A stretch of 64,000 nucleotides of DNA from Vibrio sp. 05-20-BW147 (GCF_013369385.1 NZ_SZTO01000019.1:29629-93628); one strand, 5' to 3'; numbered from the stretch's first letter, positions 27,162 to 36,561 are shown. The notes: generated by a model not told the origin, from the sequence alone. Numbers and translations: made by a program.

Positions 27162-29186
27162 CTATGCTTTTTTATTCGGCATTGGAAGAATCTCAAACAA
27201 GCCATCAAACTCATCTAAACATTCCGACAATGCTTTTATCAGTTGGGCATCCCCTTTCAGGTTTGCCTTTCCTTCTTTCACTAGCTTATCTAACGTTGTT
27301 TTACCTAGTACAATTTGCGTTAAGTCGCTCTTACTGATGCTGAGAGTCACATCGGTATTCGGTAACTTATCCACTTGAATATTGGCCATGTTCGCGTTGG
27401 ACACTTCACCGTAGTAATGCTCTTTCAGCTCTGGATGTGATATACCAAAGCGGAAATCCAGACCCGCTTGCTCTGCTTTCGTCGCGTTTAATTTCACCGC
27501 TAAGAAATCAAGGAACATACCCGTTGGGGTGTTGGCAATCACATCGGCCGATGCCGCTTTGATCGATGGACGAATTTCTCCGGTTCTCAACTCAACCGCG
27601 CCTTGCAGATACGAGTTGCGCCACGCCATGGTTTCCGACTGGTAGCCTTGCTGTTCAAAGCTGTCGGCTAACGCAAAACGGTATTGGATATTGTTCGGGT
27701 CACACTGAACCAAGTCGTTAAACAGCTGCGATGCTTGCTGATATTCCCCTTTGGCGAAGTGTGTTTGCCCCGCTTTGTATAGCGTTTGTGCGCCAGCGGC
27801 TTCGACGTAAACGCACGATTTATCCTGAGTCGCCAGTGGGTTCGTGTTCACCGGGTTCATATCGTGATAGCCAAGATACAAGTTCACCACAGCTCGAGCG
27901 TTATGGCTGTAGGAGCCATGGTACCCATTGGTGTGCCAGGTTTCTTTTTGCGTTTGAGGCACAATTTTCTCAATCTCACGACCCACATCGTGAATGGTCA
28001 CACCATGATTTGCTAAGCGCATCGACTGGTTATGAATGAAGCCATAGTTATCGCGCTGCAGGGTCATGTATTGTGAAATCTCATTCACCTCAGTGTTCGG
28101 ATCATTCCACACTGGCGCTGAGTGCGCGGCGTGAATGTTGTCCACCAAGCCGCTGTCGACAAAACGCAGTTTCAGCTCGGTGAGGTATTTGGTCCACGCC
28201 AAGGAATCGCGTACTTTCGCACCACGGAAAGTGTAGATGTTATGCATGCCATCGTAAGTCAGCTCAGCGGTATTGAGAGAGCGATACTTAGGAACATAAA
28301 GCACGATTTCTGCTGGGGCTTCTGCGCCCGGCATGTTGATCGCGTGGAACTTGAGCCCATCAATGGTCAGCTCTTTTTCGCGAGGTTGGATTTCTTGTGT
28401 TGGCGCCACCAACGTGATTTCACCACGAGAGGTGCCTAAGCCAAGCGCATTATCCACGATGCCTTTGGTATTGTTATCGAGAGTGGTGCCGTATTGATAG
28501 TTGGCACGACGACTCATGGCCGTACCCGCGATGATGTTTTCATCCGCCAGCTCTTTAATGAAATCTTTCGGTGCGTAGATCGGTGCACCTTTAGCAAAGT
28601 CACCCGAGTCGAGAATGCCGCGAGAGCCTCCAAAATGGTCAACGTGCATATGCGAGTAGATCATACCGGTGATTTTGTGGCCACCCTTCACTTTAGGAAG
28701 ATGCTGTTTGGCAAATTCCCACGCCGCTGCCGCCGCTTCGCGTGACAATAGTGGATCGTGAATCACGTAGCCATTGTTGGTGCGGTAAATGGTCATATTC
28801 GAGAGATCAGCACCACGGATTTGATAAACTCCATCCGTCACTTCATACAAGCCGCCGGCAACGTAGTTGAGCATGCCTTGACGCCAAATCGACGGATTCA
28901 CCGTCTCTGGCAACTGCTCTACGTTCATTTCTGCCATATAGTGAAAACGCTGCTTGAGTTCACCGGCTTGATGGCTGCCGAATTCGGCAATAAGCCCACG
29001 CTGAGTGCGCTCAAACGCCGAGGTATCATGCCAAGGCAACTGTTTTGCCAGTTCAGCGTTGGCTTGTTTTGTGTGGGCCGTTGCTGGCTTACCTTGATAG
29101 TTTTCTAAGCTGGCGTAGTCCGCCGATGCGCCAAAAGAAACCATCAAAGCAAGGGTAAGGGTTGAGGGTACAAAGCGGATATTCAT
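27162..29186 (-). CDS. Linear primary alkylsulfatase (SdsA1/YjcS-type metallo-beta-lactamase fold)
   Basis: A 674-residue exported enzyme with a signal peptide ending near SADYA (residue ~22). The binuclear zinc motif H179-M-H181-V-D183-H184-FGG is intact and at the spacing known from Pseudomonas SdsA1. The alkylsulfatase dimerisation domain follows (~390-540, including a helical segment YRFALADSFEQQGYQSETMAWR). The C-terminal ~120 residues are an SCP2-like domain (VTLSISKSDLTQIVLGKTTLD). The family hydrolyses alkyl sulfate esters such as SDS to alcohol and sulfate, giving detergent tolerance or carbon. Length is normal for the family. The gene stands alone with its own terminator; no regulator is obviously linked. 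Confidence 0.93.
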   Translation of the reverse strand: MNIRFVPSTLTLALMVSFGASADYASLENYQGKPATAHTKQANAELAKQLPWHDTSAFERTQRGLIAEFGSHQAGELKQRFHYMAEMNVEQLPETVNPSIWRQGMLNYVAGGLYEVTDGVYQIRGADLSNMTIYRTNNGYVIHDPLLSREAAAAAWEFAKQHLPKVKGGHKITGMIYSHMHVDHFGGSRGILDSGDFAKGAPIYAPKDFIKELADENIIAGTAMSRRANYQYGTTLDNNTKGIVDNALGLGTSRGEITLVAPTQEIQPREKELTIDGLKFHAINMPGAEAPAEIVLYVPKYRSLNTAELTYDGMHNIYTFRGAKVRDSLAWTKYLTELKLRFVDSGLVDNIHAAHSAPVWNDPNTEVNEISQYMTLQRDNYGFIHNQSMRLANHGVTIHDVGREIEKIVPQTQKETWHTNGYHGSYSHNARAVVNLYLGYHDMNPVNTNPLATQDKSCVYVEAAGAQTLYKAGQTHFAKGEYQQASQLFNDLVQCDPNNIQYRFALADSFEQQGYQSETMAWRNSYLQGAVELRTGEIRPSIKAASADVIANTPTGMFLDFLAVKLNATKAEQAGLDFRFGISHPELKEHYYGEVSNANMANIQVDKLPNTDVTLSISKSDLTQIVLGKTTLDKLVKEGKANLKGDAQLIKALSECLDEFDGLFEILPMPNKKA

Positions 29187-29337
29187 AACGTTATCTCTCT
29201 TAGTGCGTTGTTATGGGCATACTTTAGAAAAACAACACATAGAGATACATGCATGAATGTTTATTTAAAACATCACGATTCGCGATACTTCAACACTTCA
29301 CCTTATCAAAGAATCCCTCCTAACAGCATAATGCGCG

Positions 29338-29829
29338 TTAGCCCTTGGGCCAAACGCGATCCAAATCTTCCGCATACAAAGCAATGGCTCTTTGATAACC
29401 CAGAATGGCTTGAGATTGGGTCGTCTCCACCAGCAGATTGAGTAGCAACGCGGTCGATTGATGATGCTTGCCTAAGTTATAAAGGCACATTGCGTAGAAC
29501 GGCATCACTTCTCTTCGCTCAGGAAACTCTTGCAGCGTTTTCTCAAACCAGTTCAGTGCATCTTGATAGTCCCCTAAGCTTCTCAATGTACTGGCCAAAC
29601 CAAACAGGGCTTCAAAGCGGTCATCCCCCGTCAAGTTACCTTGTATTGCCGCCAAATAGTGAGGTACCGCTTGTGATTCCAAACCTTGATTATCATAGCT
29701 CCAAGCAATATGGAGATGCGCTAGCGCTTTGTAGTGCGCGTCTTGAAGCAAGGTGGTTAATTGCGCTCGGCTTTGATCGTATTGCCCAGCTTTTCTCAAT
29801 TGGATTGCGGATTGAATCACCTCATCCAT
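29338..29829 (-). CDS. Tetratricopeptide repeat protein
   Basis: A 163-residue cytoplasmic protein composed almost entirely of TPR-like helix pairs: AIQLRKAGQYDQSRAQLTTL, ALAHLHIAWSYDNQGLESQA, ALFGLASTLRSLGDYQDALN and FYAMCLYNLGKHHQSTALLL. It resembles the TPR_5 family of short stand-alone TPR proteins, which act as protein-binding scaffolds. There is no signal peptide or catalytic domain. It is divergent from a LysR gene about 170 bp away, with no other operon partner, so its partner protein is unknown. Confidence 0.8.
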   Translation of the reverse strand: MDEVIQSAIQLRKAGQYDQSRAQLTTLLQDAHYKALAHLHIAWSYDNQGLESQAVPHYLAAIQGNLTGDDRFEALFGLASTLRSLGDYQDALNWFEKTLQEFPERREVMPFYAMCLYNLGKHHQSTALLLNLLVETTQSQAILGYQRAIALYAEDLDRVWPKG

Positions 29830-30002
29830 GTGAACTCCCCATTATTGTGCTCATCGTTGCTGAATTTTTGAATGATTGCCGTGAAACGAGCAGAGATCAT
29901 TTTCTGCCTCCTCTCACGGTTGAGCCAAAACCTTGATTGACTCATCGCTAAAGTTCCATAAAACTTAGCTCAAAACATAACAAACTGCGATGTATTAAGG
30001 CC

Positions 30003-30899
30003 ATGGATAACCCGATCGACTTCAACTTATTGAAAGTATTTGTCACCGTGTATCGCCACCGTTCGATCACCTTGGCGGCTGACGCCATGGGGTTAACCCA
30101 GCCCGGCGTCAGTGGCATTTTAAAACGTCTACAAGAGCAACTTGGCGTCACCCTGTTTACTCGGGATGGCCGTGGAATTGCCCCCACACACCATGCACAT
30201 GAGTTGGCAAGACAAGTCGAACCGGCGCTCAGCCAAATTCACAATGCTTTGGAAAGCCTAGAAGCCTTCCGCACCGACACCTACCGCAAGTTTGTCATTT
30301 ATGCGCCAGAGCCTTTGATGCTAACTCTGCTGCCTAAGATTGAAGGCGATTCGACACTGGGCAAAATCGACATCGAGCTCCAACACATGCCTTACGATGT
30401 GGACGAGCAGTTTACGCGTTTGAACCAACAGCAAGCGGATCTCGCGATTGATTTTGTGCACCATTCAGCTCCTTCTTTCTATTCAGAAAAGCTGATGAAT
30501 GATGAAATTTGCTTGATTGCACGGCGTGGGCACCCGCGTATTCAAGGGGCGATTAGCCGAGATGAGTATTACCAAGAGAAGCACATCACCTTAAAAATGC
30601 GTCGAGAAAACGTCTACCTCGCCGATTACTTTACCGAAGAGTTTCTCAACGTTAGACGGGTTGCGGCCGAATGCGATTCGATGGTGGCGCAGATGTCACT
30701 CGTTGCCACCAGCGATTGCATTGCCATGGTCACCCGCTCATTGGCGGAGCAATTTGCCGAGACACTGGGGTTGCAAGTGCTCCACTCTCCGATGACAGCC
30801 ATTCCCATCACCTATCGGCTTCTCATCCATAACCGAGAGATCAACAGCCCTGCCAACCAATGGCTTCGTGAACGACTCAGTCGCTACTTTACTCAGTAA
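30003..30899 (+). CDS. LysR-type transcriptional regulator
   Basis: A 298-residue regulator. Residues 5-65 are the winged HTH (FNLLKVFVTVYRHRSITLAA, GLTQPGVSGILKRLQEQLGV, LFTRDGRGIAPT). Residues ~95-295 are the two-lobed effector-binding domain. The ligand is not predictable from sequence. It is divergent from the TPR gene and convergent with eptA; the classic target of a LysR protein is the divergent neighbour, but the TPR gene is an unusual target and a distant one is as likely. The ATG follows a rather close AAGG. Confidence 0.9.
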   Translation: MDNPIDFNLLKVFVTVYRHRSITLAADAMGLTQPGVSGILKRLQEQLGVTLFTRDGRGIAPTHHAHELARQVEPALSQIHNALESLEAFRTDTYRKFVIYAPEPLMLTLLPKIEGDSTLGKIDIELQHMPYDVDEQFTRLNQQQADLAIDFVHHSAPSFYSEKLMNDEICLIARRGHPRIQGAISRDEYYQEKHITLKMRRENVYLADYFTEEFLNVRRVAAECDSMVAQMSLVATSDCIAMVTRSLAEQFAETLGLQVLHSPMTAIPITYRLLIHNREINSPANQWLRERLSRYFTQ

Positions 30900-30914
30900 C
30901 GACATTAACTGAGT
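30891..30914. terminator. Short hairpin between convergent lysR and eptA ends
   Basis: ACTCAGT (30891-30897) pairs with ACTGAGT (30908-30914) and spans the 20-bp gap between the two stop codons. There is no strong T tract. Confidence 0.3.
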
Positions 30915-30919
30915 ACTGG

Positions 30920-32560
30920 TTAACTGCGGCACTGGGCAAAAATATCCAGATCACTTTGATAAACCTGAGTTTTCACGTCCATGATGCCAAGCATAGAGTG
31001 GAACAGGTTATCGTGAGAAAACGCACCGTGTGTTGCTTCATTGGCTAAGCATTTTCTGTCTAACCCTTTTTCTTTGGCAAAACCGTTGGATGCCCAAAAA
31101 AGCATCGGTACTTTGGTTTGGTTTTCTGGCGCGAGCGCATACGGCATGCCGTGCAAAAAGAGCCCATCTTCGCCCAATGATTCGCCGTGGTCAGAGACAT
31201 AAATCAGCGCGGTGTTAAACTGATTTTGCAGCGCTTTTAACTGTTCAATGGTCTGCGCAATCACGTAGTCGGTATACAAGATGGTGTTGTCGTAACTGTT
31301 AACGATCTGCTCGACGCTGCAGTTTTCGATGTCAGCTCGAGGGCAATCAGGTTGAAACGCGGCCTGTTGCTCCGGGTAACGTCGGAAATAGGTCGGCCCA
31401 TGGCTGCCCATGCCATGCAAAAACACCACTCGGTTTCCTTGCATGCCGTCAACTCGTTGTGAGAAGTCTTCCAACATCGCCATGTCGTAACAGGTATTGC
31501 CATCGCAGAAGGCATTTTTTGCGTCGCGATCCACCACCGTTTTTTGGATGTTGTGCGCTACGCCTTTGTCACCGCCGTCATTTTCAAGCCACAATTGGTC
31601 AACGTTGGCGCGTTTCAGAATGTCGATAACGTTATCTTGATTGTCCGCCACGCTCTTCGAATAGTTCGCGTGTTTCATTGCAGAAAACATGCAAGGCACC
31701 GATACCGCTGTGGCGGTTCCACACGAAGAAACTTGGCTAAATGAGATCACATCAAGATCTTTGGTGTAAGCGTTGGTTGCTCTGGGGTAACCGTTTAACT
31801 CAAAGTTGTTTGAGCGCGCGGTTTCGCCAAGGATGAACACCATCAGCGTCGGCTTTGTTGTCGCTTGTTGTAACGCTTGTGACGACTGCTGCGCATCCTC
31901 ACCCAAGACTTGGTATGCCATGGGCTGATAAAAGTACGTGCGGTGAACATACTTACCGATGCTGTACACCAATTGAGTGGGAATGATCTCTTGACGAAGA
32001 TAAGGGTTGTTACGCCCAACGGACGCGTAATCTTGGTAGTAAAGCCCGGCAATTGCGACAATCACCGCCAGAGAAATCACCATCGAGACAAGCTTGCGGC
32101 CAATAAATCGCAGCCAAGAGCCGCTTGAGCGAATCGGTGTCACCGCCAGTAGCACAGCAGGTAACACCCCCATTAAACCAATCCACAGCACAGAATAGGC
32201 ACTGAGGTACGCACTCGCCTCGGCAGAGTCCGTCTCAAGAATGTTGGCGATCATATCGGAATCAAACAAGGTGCCGTAGTTAAAACCCGCATAGCTCGCC
32301 GCGGCAGAAAGCAGCAGCAACACAGCAAAAAAGGGCTTAGTGAACCAAGGCCAACTGAACAGATTAAACAGCAAATTAAACGCCGCAAGAAAGAACAGCG
32401 GGATCGAAATGACAAAGCCAATCTTAACGCTATCTAAGCTACTTAAGATCGAATGCAACGTGGCGTAGATCGGGATGTTAACCAAAAACGCAAAGTAGCT
32501 CGCCAACATCAATGTGATGCCAACATACGAGAAATGGGTATTTTTTAAAATTCGCTGCAT
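30920..32560 (-). CDS. eptA: Lipid A phosphoethanolamine transferase
   Basis: A 546-residue inner-membrane enzyme that moves phosphoethanolamine from phosphatidylethanolamine to lipid A at the periplasmic face, lowering negative charge and raising tolerance to polymyxin-like peptides. Five hydrophobic segments lie in residues 10-175. The sulfatase-like domain contains LGETARSNNFELNGYPR (metal ligand Glu246), the nucleophile Thr282 in CGTATAVSVPC, HGMGSHGPTYFRRYP and DHGESLGEDGLFLHG, all intact. The frame extends 22 codons upstream to a TTG, but EptA homologues begin near ATG 32560; the ribosome site is weak at both. It is monocistronic, with no pmrAB-type two-component genes adjacent. Confidence 0.92.
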   Translation of the reverse strand: MQRILKNTHFSYVGITLMLASYFAFLVNIPIYATLHSILSSLDSVKIGFVISIPLFFLAAFNLLFNLFSWPWFTKPFFAVLLLLSAAASYAGFNYGTLFDSDMIANILETDSAEASAYLSAYSVLWIGLMGVLPAVLLAVTPIRSSGSWLRFIGRKLVSMVISLAVIVAIAGLYYQDYASVGRNNPYLRQEIIPTQLVYSIGKYVHRTYFYQPMAYQVLGEDAQQSSQALQQATTKPTLMVFILGETARSNNFELNGYPRATNAYTKDLDVISFSQVSSCGTATAVSVPCMFSAMKHANYSKSVADNQDNVIDILKRANVDQLWLENDGGDKGVAHNIQKTVVDRDAKNAFCDGNTCYDMAMLEDFSQRVDGMQGNRVVFLHGMGSHGPTYFRRYPEQQAAFQPDCPRADIENCSVEQIVNSYDNTILYTDYVIAQTIEQLKALQNQFNTALIYVSDHGESLGEDGLFLHGMPYALAPENQTKVPMLFWASNGFAKEKGLDRKCLANEATHGAFSHDNLFHSMLGIMDVKTQVYQSDLDIFAQCRS

Positions 32561-32722
32561 AACATAACCAATTGAAAGTGAAAATTGGTGCCGCTTTCCT
32601 TTAAAAGTTAGGAGTGGCTTCAACAAGGCGAATCATATCGAGCGAAACTTAAGATTGGCTTAAGAAATAAAATGAATGAATAATGAAGGCGGGATGAAAA
32701 AGAGATCACCAAGGAAAAGACT

Positions 32723-33196
32723 GTGGCAACAGAGCAAACTTGCATCATCTGTCAGATTCAACAAAACAAACTGACACATTTTCTTATCGCAGAGCGAGAT
32801 GGCTTCAAGGCGGTACTCGATAAATACCCGATTGCAGAAGGACATATTCTGATTCTTAGCCCAAGTCACGCGTCTCATTTAGAGCAACTGTCTAACAGTG
32901 AATATGCGACTCTCTTTCAATTTGCGCGTGATATTGGGCAGCAAATGTCACATGTCTATGATGGTGTTTGTGATTACAACGTAATCATCAACAACGGCCA
33001 ATATTCAGGCCAACATATTCCCCACGTGCACCTTCATCTGATCCCAAGAAAGAAAGGGGATACCGTGCACTTTTATTGGCGATTGTTAACGAGGTTTATC
33101 AATCCTCTGAGCCCGATGAACACACTTACAAGACTCAAACGCGTTCATCAGCAATGGCAACAGAGGATCTCTATGATGGACTCTTCAAAGAGTTAA
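32723..33196 (+). CDS. HIT-family nucleotide hydrolase/transferase
   Basis: A 157-residue cytoplasmic protein starting at GTG 32723 with AAGGA 7 bp upstream. It has the histidine-triad active site HVHLHLIPR (residues ~101-109) and the family's upstream motifs: the zinc-type CIICQIQ start, KYPIAEGHILILSPSHASHL, and NVIINNGQYSGQHIPH. HIT enzymes hydrolyse AMP linked to lysine, diadenosine polyphosphates and similar nucleotides; the substrate is not set by sequence. The ~45 residues after the triad are a basic tail found in vibrio homologues. Convergent with the arsenite transporter. Confidence 0.9.
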   Translation: MATEQTCIICQIQQNKLTHFLIAERDGFKAVLDKYPIAEGHILILSPSHASHLEQLSNSEYATLFQFARDIGQQMSHVYDGVCDYNVIINNGQYSGQHIPHVHLHLIPRKKGDTVHFYWRLLTRFINPLSPMNTLTRLKRVHQQWQQRISMMDSSKS

Positions 33197-33206
33197 GAGC
33201 GGAAGA

Positions 33207-34271
33207 CTAAACATCGTATTTGCGCTTCATTCTTAGCGCGACATTGACCAACGCAATCAACACAGGCACCTCGACCAGAGGCCCGATCACGCCAGCAAAC
33301 GCTTGGTCTGAATTGAGTCCAAACACCGCAATGGAAACGGCGATCGCAAGCTCGAAATTATTGCCTGATGAGGTAAAAGCGATAGAGGCATTTTGATCGT
33401 AAGGCAGCCCTAAGCGCTTGCCGATGTAAAAGCTGGCAAAAAACATCACCATAAAGTAAATCACCAGCGGGATAGCGATTTGGAACACATCCATCGGCAA
33501 CTCGATGATCATGTCACCTTTAAGGCTGAACATCAGCACAATGGTGGCGAGCAGCGCAACTAATGTGATGGGCGAAACACGTGGGATAAACACCTCGTTA
33601 TACCACTGCTCACCTTTGGCGGCGACCAGCCATTTTCGGCTTAAAAAGCCCGCTAAGAATGGGATACCAAGGTAGATCAAAACGCTTTGTGCGATGTCGA
33701 GAATCGTCACATCGACCACCACGCTTTCCAAGCCAAAATAGGGCGGAAGCACCGTGATAAACAACCACGCCATAAAGCTGTAGGTAAAAATTTGAAAAGC
33801 GCTGTTTAACGCCACCAACGTGGCACCGTACTCTTTATTGCCGCCGCTGATGTCATTCCAAACCAGCACCATTGCAATGCAGCGCGCCAAGCCAATTAAA
33901 ATAAGCCCGACCATATACCCCGGTTGATCACGCAGGAAAATGATCGCCAAAGCGAACATCAAAATTGGCCCGACGATCCAGTTCATCACCAGCGACAAGG
34001 TGATGGCGCGTTTATCGCGAGTCACTTCACCCAGTAGGCTATAGTTGACCTTAGCCAGTGGCGGATACATCATTAAAATCAACCCAATAGCCAACGGAAT
34101 ATTGGTCGAGCCCACCGAAAGCGCTTCATTCCACTGCGCGACTTGAGGGAACAGCACACCAATGCCGACCCCAACCGCCATGGCGAGAAAAATCCATAAC
34201 GTTAGGTATCGATCAAGAAAGCTCATCTTGTGATAAGCACTGCTCTCTTCACAACTGACGGTCTGGTTCAT
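33207..34271 (-). CDS. arsB: ACR3-family arsenite efflux permease
   Basis: A 354-residue inner-membrane protein with about ten transmembrane segments. ACR3 hallmarks are IGLILMMYPPLAKVNYSLL (TM2), LMNWIVGP (here VMNWIVGPILMFALA), GLARCIAMVLVWNDISGGN with the catalytic Cys in TM4, and the C-terminal TSSGNNFELAIAVSIAVFG with the conserved Glu. It exports As(III), driven by the proton gradient. ATG 34271 has AGAGG 5 bp upstream; the 22-codon upstream extension starts inside the intergenic gap and is rejected. It is 32 bp downstream of arsR, so the pair is an operon. No arsC reductase is adjacent. The symbol follows common usage; acr3 is equally correct. Confidence 0.92.
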   Translation of the reverse strand: MNQTVSCEESSAYHKMSFLDRYLTLWIFLAMAVGVGIGVLFPQVAQWNEALSVGSTNIPLAIGLILMMYPPLAKVNYSLLGEVTRDKRAITLSLVMNWIVGPILMFALAIIFLRDQPGYMVGLILIGLARCIAMVLVWNDISGGNKEYGATLVALNSAFQIFTYSFMAWLFITVLPPYFGLESVVVDVTILDIAQSVLIYLGIPFLAGFLSRKWLVAAKGEQWYNEVFIPRVSPITLVALLATIVLMFSLKGDMIIELPMDVFQIAIPLVIYFMVMFFASFYIGKRLGLPYDQNASIAFTSSGNNFELAIAVSIAVFGLNSDQAFAGVIGPLVEVPVLIALVNVALRMKRKYDV

Positions 34272-34303
34272 ATCAACCTCTTTCAAATTTGTTCTGGATG
34301 CGC

Positions 34304-34651
34304 TTATTGGGCGCAATGACTCACATCGCTGCGGCAAGACTTGCCAAGGATGCTTTCTAGCTCTGATTCAATAAACGCAAGATTGTTTTCCAACGTGGTT
34401 TGCAGCACTTGCTTCATCCAAGGAGCAAGCTGAGGATGGATTTGGTAGTAGACCCATTTACCGCGGCGTTCATCCAACACCAGCTCCTGCTTACGTAGCT
34501 CAGCCAGATGGCGAGAGACTTTCGGCTGACTTAAATTCAGGGCTTCCATCAAATCACAAACACACAACTCCCCAAGCTTTTGCATTAAAAGCAGAGATTT
34601 AAGACGAGTTTCTTCCGAAAGTGCTTTATAGAGAAAAAGGGGATTAGACAT
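34304..34651 (-). CDS. arsR: ArsR-family arsenic-responsive repressor
   Basis: A 115-residue winged-helix repressor. The metal motif ELCVCDL (Cys-Val-Cys at residues ~30-32) is the As(III)-binding pair of the classical ArsR type, lying at the start of the recognition region LNLSQPKVSRHLAELRKQEL; the wing is RRGKWVYYQIHP. Near the C-terminus there are further cysteines (GKSCRSDVSHC). Arsenite binding would release the operator and induce arsR-ACR3. A GTG three codons upstream is also possible; ATG 34651 is chosen. A symmetric AT-rich operator candidate is just upstream. Confidence 0.92.
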   Translation of the reverse strand: MSNPLFLYKALSEETRLKSLLLMQKLGELCVCDLMEALNLSQPKVSRHLAELRKQELVLDERRGKWVYYQIHPQLAPWMKQVLQTTLENNLAFIESELESILGKSCRSDVSHCAQ

Positions 34652-34683
34652 AGCAAACACTCAATCGAAAATATGCGGAAAAT

Positions 34684-34706
34684 CATATATATGAAAAAAC
34701 ATATGT
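34684..34706 (-). promoter_or_regulatory. Candidate ArsR operator
   Basis: CATATATATG (34684-34693) and ACATATGT (34699-34706) form an inverted AT-rich arrangement around AAAAA, 33-55 bp before the arsR start. ATATG-N-CATAT type dyads are typical of ArsR sites. Judged by eye. Confidence 0.5.
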
Positions 34707-34875
34707 CAAGTCTTAGCCTGTCATAAGGAAAGAGTAAGCAGAGGTATGGTAGTGCGCAAAAGGCCAGGCCAATGCACACAACCTTTCTCAATGATTCAAA
34801 AAACCACCAGTCGTGACCCATAGTTCAAGCAGGTGGTTTTCACAGAATGCGTCGTTGGAGCAGAACAACTCACGT

Positions 34876-35259
34876 TTACTCTTCGCTTTTCTCCAACTCT
34901 TTTAGCTCTTTTTCGATATTCTCTTCTTCCATTTCAAGCTTTTCGCGCTGATCTTTTAACGCTTGCTTTTTCTCTTTGAGCGCTTGTTTACGCGCTTCTT
35001 TCTCCTGCTTATTCATCTCCTTCATCGCTTTTTGTTCTTCTTTTTTGCCTTTTTCTTTGGCGGCTTTTTTCTGTTCTTTTTCCAGTTTTTTCAAACACTC
35101 TTTGTCTTTCTTGTCACAGTGTTTTTGCATCATTTCTTCGGCATGTTGCTCCACCGCTTCTTTGCTGGGTTTGCCTTCCCCCGCCCAGTTCGGTTTTTCA
35201 GCCAACGCCAGTGGTGAAGTTGCCAGCCCAATAACCAGAGAAATCAATAATGCTTTCAT
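34876..35259 (-). CDS. Small exported, highly charged coiled-coil protein (unknown function)
   Basis: A 127-residue protein. Residues 1-20 (MKALLISLVIGLATSPLALA) are a clear signal peptide. The mature protein is almost wholly Lys/Glu-rich helix (KKAAKEKGKKEEQK, LKDQREKLEMEEENIEKELK) and should form a long coiled coil in the periplasm; two Cys (in HCDKKDKECLKK) could pair. I do not recognise the family. ATG 35259 is chosen because AGGAAG lies 8 bp upstream and the signal peptide begins there; the frame extends 40 codons further without a signal. It is monocistronic. Confidence 0.75.
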   Translation of the reverse strand: MKALLISLVIGLATSPLALAEKPNWAGEGKPSKEAVEQHAEEMMQKHCDKKDKECLKKLEKEQKKAAKEKGKKEEQKAMKEMNKQEKEARKQALKEKKQALKDQREKLEMEEENIEKELKELEKSEE

Positions 35260-35364
35260 AGTGAGTACTTCCTTTGTCGACACGATGAGAAAAGCGTAGG
35301 AGAGGCGATGGGAAATAAACAGTATCAATGTTGAAATCTGTGGCACAAAATCACAGCCAAATAA

Positions 35365-35396
35365 AAACCCCGTGGTCATGGGATACCACGGGGTTT
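35365..35396 (-). terminator. Rho-independent terminator of the yjiHG-peptidase operon
   Basis: AAACCCCGTGGT (35365-35376) pairs perfectly with ACCACGGGGTTT (35385-35396). On the minus strand the stem ends in a T run. It lies ~30 bp after the M20 peptidase stop. Confidence 0.92.
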
Positions 35397-35427
35397 GGAT
35401 TTAACGCCTTACTAAGCGGTCAAAGAT

Positions 35428-36552
35428 TTAGGCTGCAAGCTTTTCAAGCACACGCATCAGCATGCGAATGCGCGGTTCAATCGAGGCCAGCACAAGGTAC
35501 TCTTGATCACTGTGGAAACCCGCGCCGATTGGGCCCAAACCATCAAGAGTAGGCACACCCAAAATCGCCGTGTTGTTCGCATCAGAGCCACCGCCCACCG
35601 CGTGCCAGTTCAGATCAATCGACAGCTCTTGCGCTGCGCTTTCCACTAATTGCATCAGGCCTTCGGTCTGCTCGCTTGGCACCATAGACGGTTTGTACGC
35701 CTCACGCTCGATGGTCACGCTTACGCCGTCCACAAATGGCGTTTGTGCCATGGCATTGAGCTTGGTGTCTACGTCATCGTATTCTGCGTTGTTCCAGAAA
35801 CGCACGTCCACCACCGCTTGCGCGTGTTCCGGCACAATGTTGGCACCCGCACCACCAGACACCACACCCACGTTTAAGGTGGTACCTGATTCAAAGTTGG
35901 TCATCGCATTGATTGCCATGATCCACTGTGCCATTTCAGTGATCGCGCTGCGACCTTTTTCTGGATCGTTACCCGCGTGCGCCGCAATGCCTTTGAAGTT
36001 GATCTTGTAACCCGCCATGCCTTTACGCGCTTTCACTAAGCCACCATCGGCGCGAGCGGCTTCGGCCACCAGCACGTTTTTGGCCAGTTTGGCGACCGAT
36101 TGAATCCATTCAACCGAATCGCCAGAGCCTGTTTCTTCGTCTGGATTCATGCAGATGCAAATAGAAAGCTTGTCCAGCACTGCTTGGTCCAAATTGCGCA
36201 TCGCGTATACGATGTTGAGCAAGCCAGATTTCATGTCCGACACGCCTGGGCCGTACGCTTTCTCAGCGTCTAGCGACATCGGGCGTGCCGCTGCCGTACC
36301 GACCGGGAACACGGTATCCATGTGACCAATCATCATCACATCGATGTGCGCAGCATCTGGTTGGTTGCGAATTTCAAGACCGACACCCGCTTTACCGCAA
36401 TCGACACGCTTGATCTGCCAGCCGTTCATCGCTTGAAACTTTTGCTCAAACTGGCTGGCAATATATTCGATGCCTTCTAGCGTGTAGGTACCGCAATCAA
36501 CGTTGATCAGCGGCTTTAGTTCTTCCAGATAATGCTCGAGAGAAAATTGCAT
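35428..36552 (-). CDS. M20-family metallopeptidase (carboxypeptidase G2/CPDG2-like)
   Basis: A 374-residue cytoplasmic peptidase. The di-zinc ligands are in place: GHMDTVFP (His/Asp near 76-78), GPGVSDMKSG (bridging Asp near 107), NPDEETGSGDS (catalytic Glu-Glu near 138-139), and the C-terminal GFHSDQEYL. The central dimerisation domain (~175-285) includes GIAAHAGNDPEKGRSAI. Relatives remove C-terminal glutamate from peptides or folates, or cleave dipeptides. It is the last gene of an operon with yjiH-yjiG, a pair that in E. coli stands before isoaspartyl dipeptidase iadA, so dipeptide or amino-acid scavenging is a reasonable inference. Confidence 0.9.
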   Translation of the reverse strand: MQFSLEHYLEELKPLINVDCGTYTLEGIEYIASQFEQKFQAMNGWQIKRVDCGKAGVGLEIRNQPDAAHIDVMMIGHMDTVFPVGTAAARPMSLDAEKAYGPGVSDMKSGLLNIVYAMRNLDQAVLDKLSICICMNPDEETGSGDSVEWIQSVAKLAKNVLVAEAARADGGLVKARKGMAGYKINFKGIAAHAGNDPEKGRSAITEMAQWIMAINAMTNFESGTTLNVGVVSGGAGANIVPEHAQAVVDVRFWNNAEYDDVDTKLNAMAQTPFVDGVSVTIEREAYKPSMVPSEQTEGLMQLVESAAQELSIDLNWHAVGGGSDANNTAILGVPTLDGLGPIGAGFHSDQEYLVLASIEPRIRMLMRVLEKLAA

Positions 36553-36561
36553 ATCTTACTC

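Noticed and set aside
29208..29441. A 77-codon frame between the alkylsulfatase and TPR genes
   Set aside because: It overlaps the end of the TPR gene on the opposite strand and has no ribosome site or domain.
34585..34821. A 78-codon frame overlapping the arsR start and operator
   Set aside because: It crosses the arsR coding region in another frame, has no homologous features, and covers the operator candidate.
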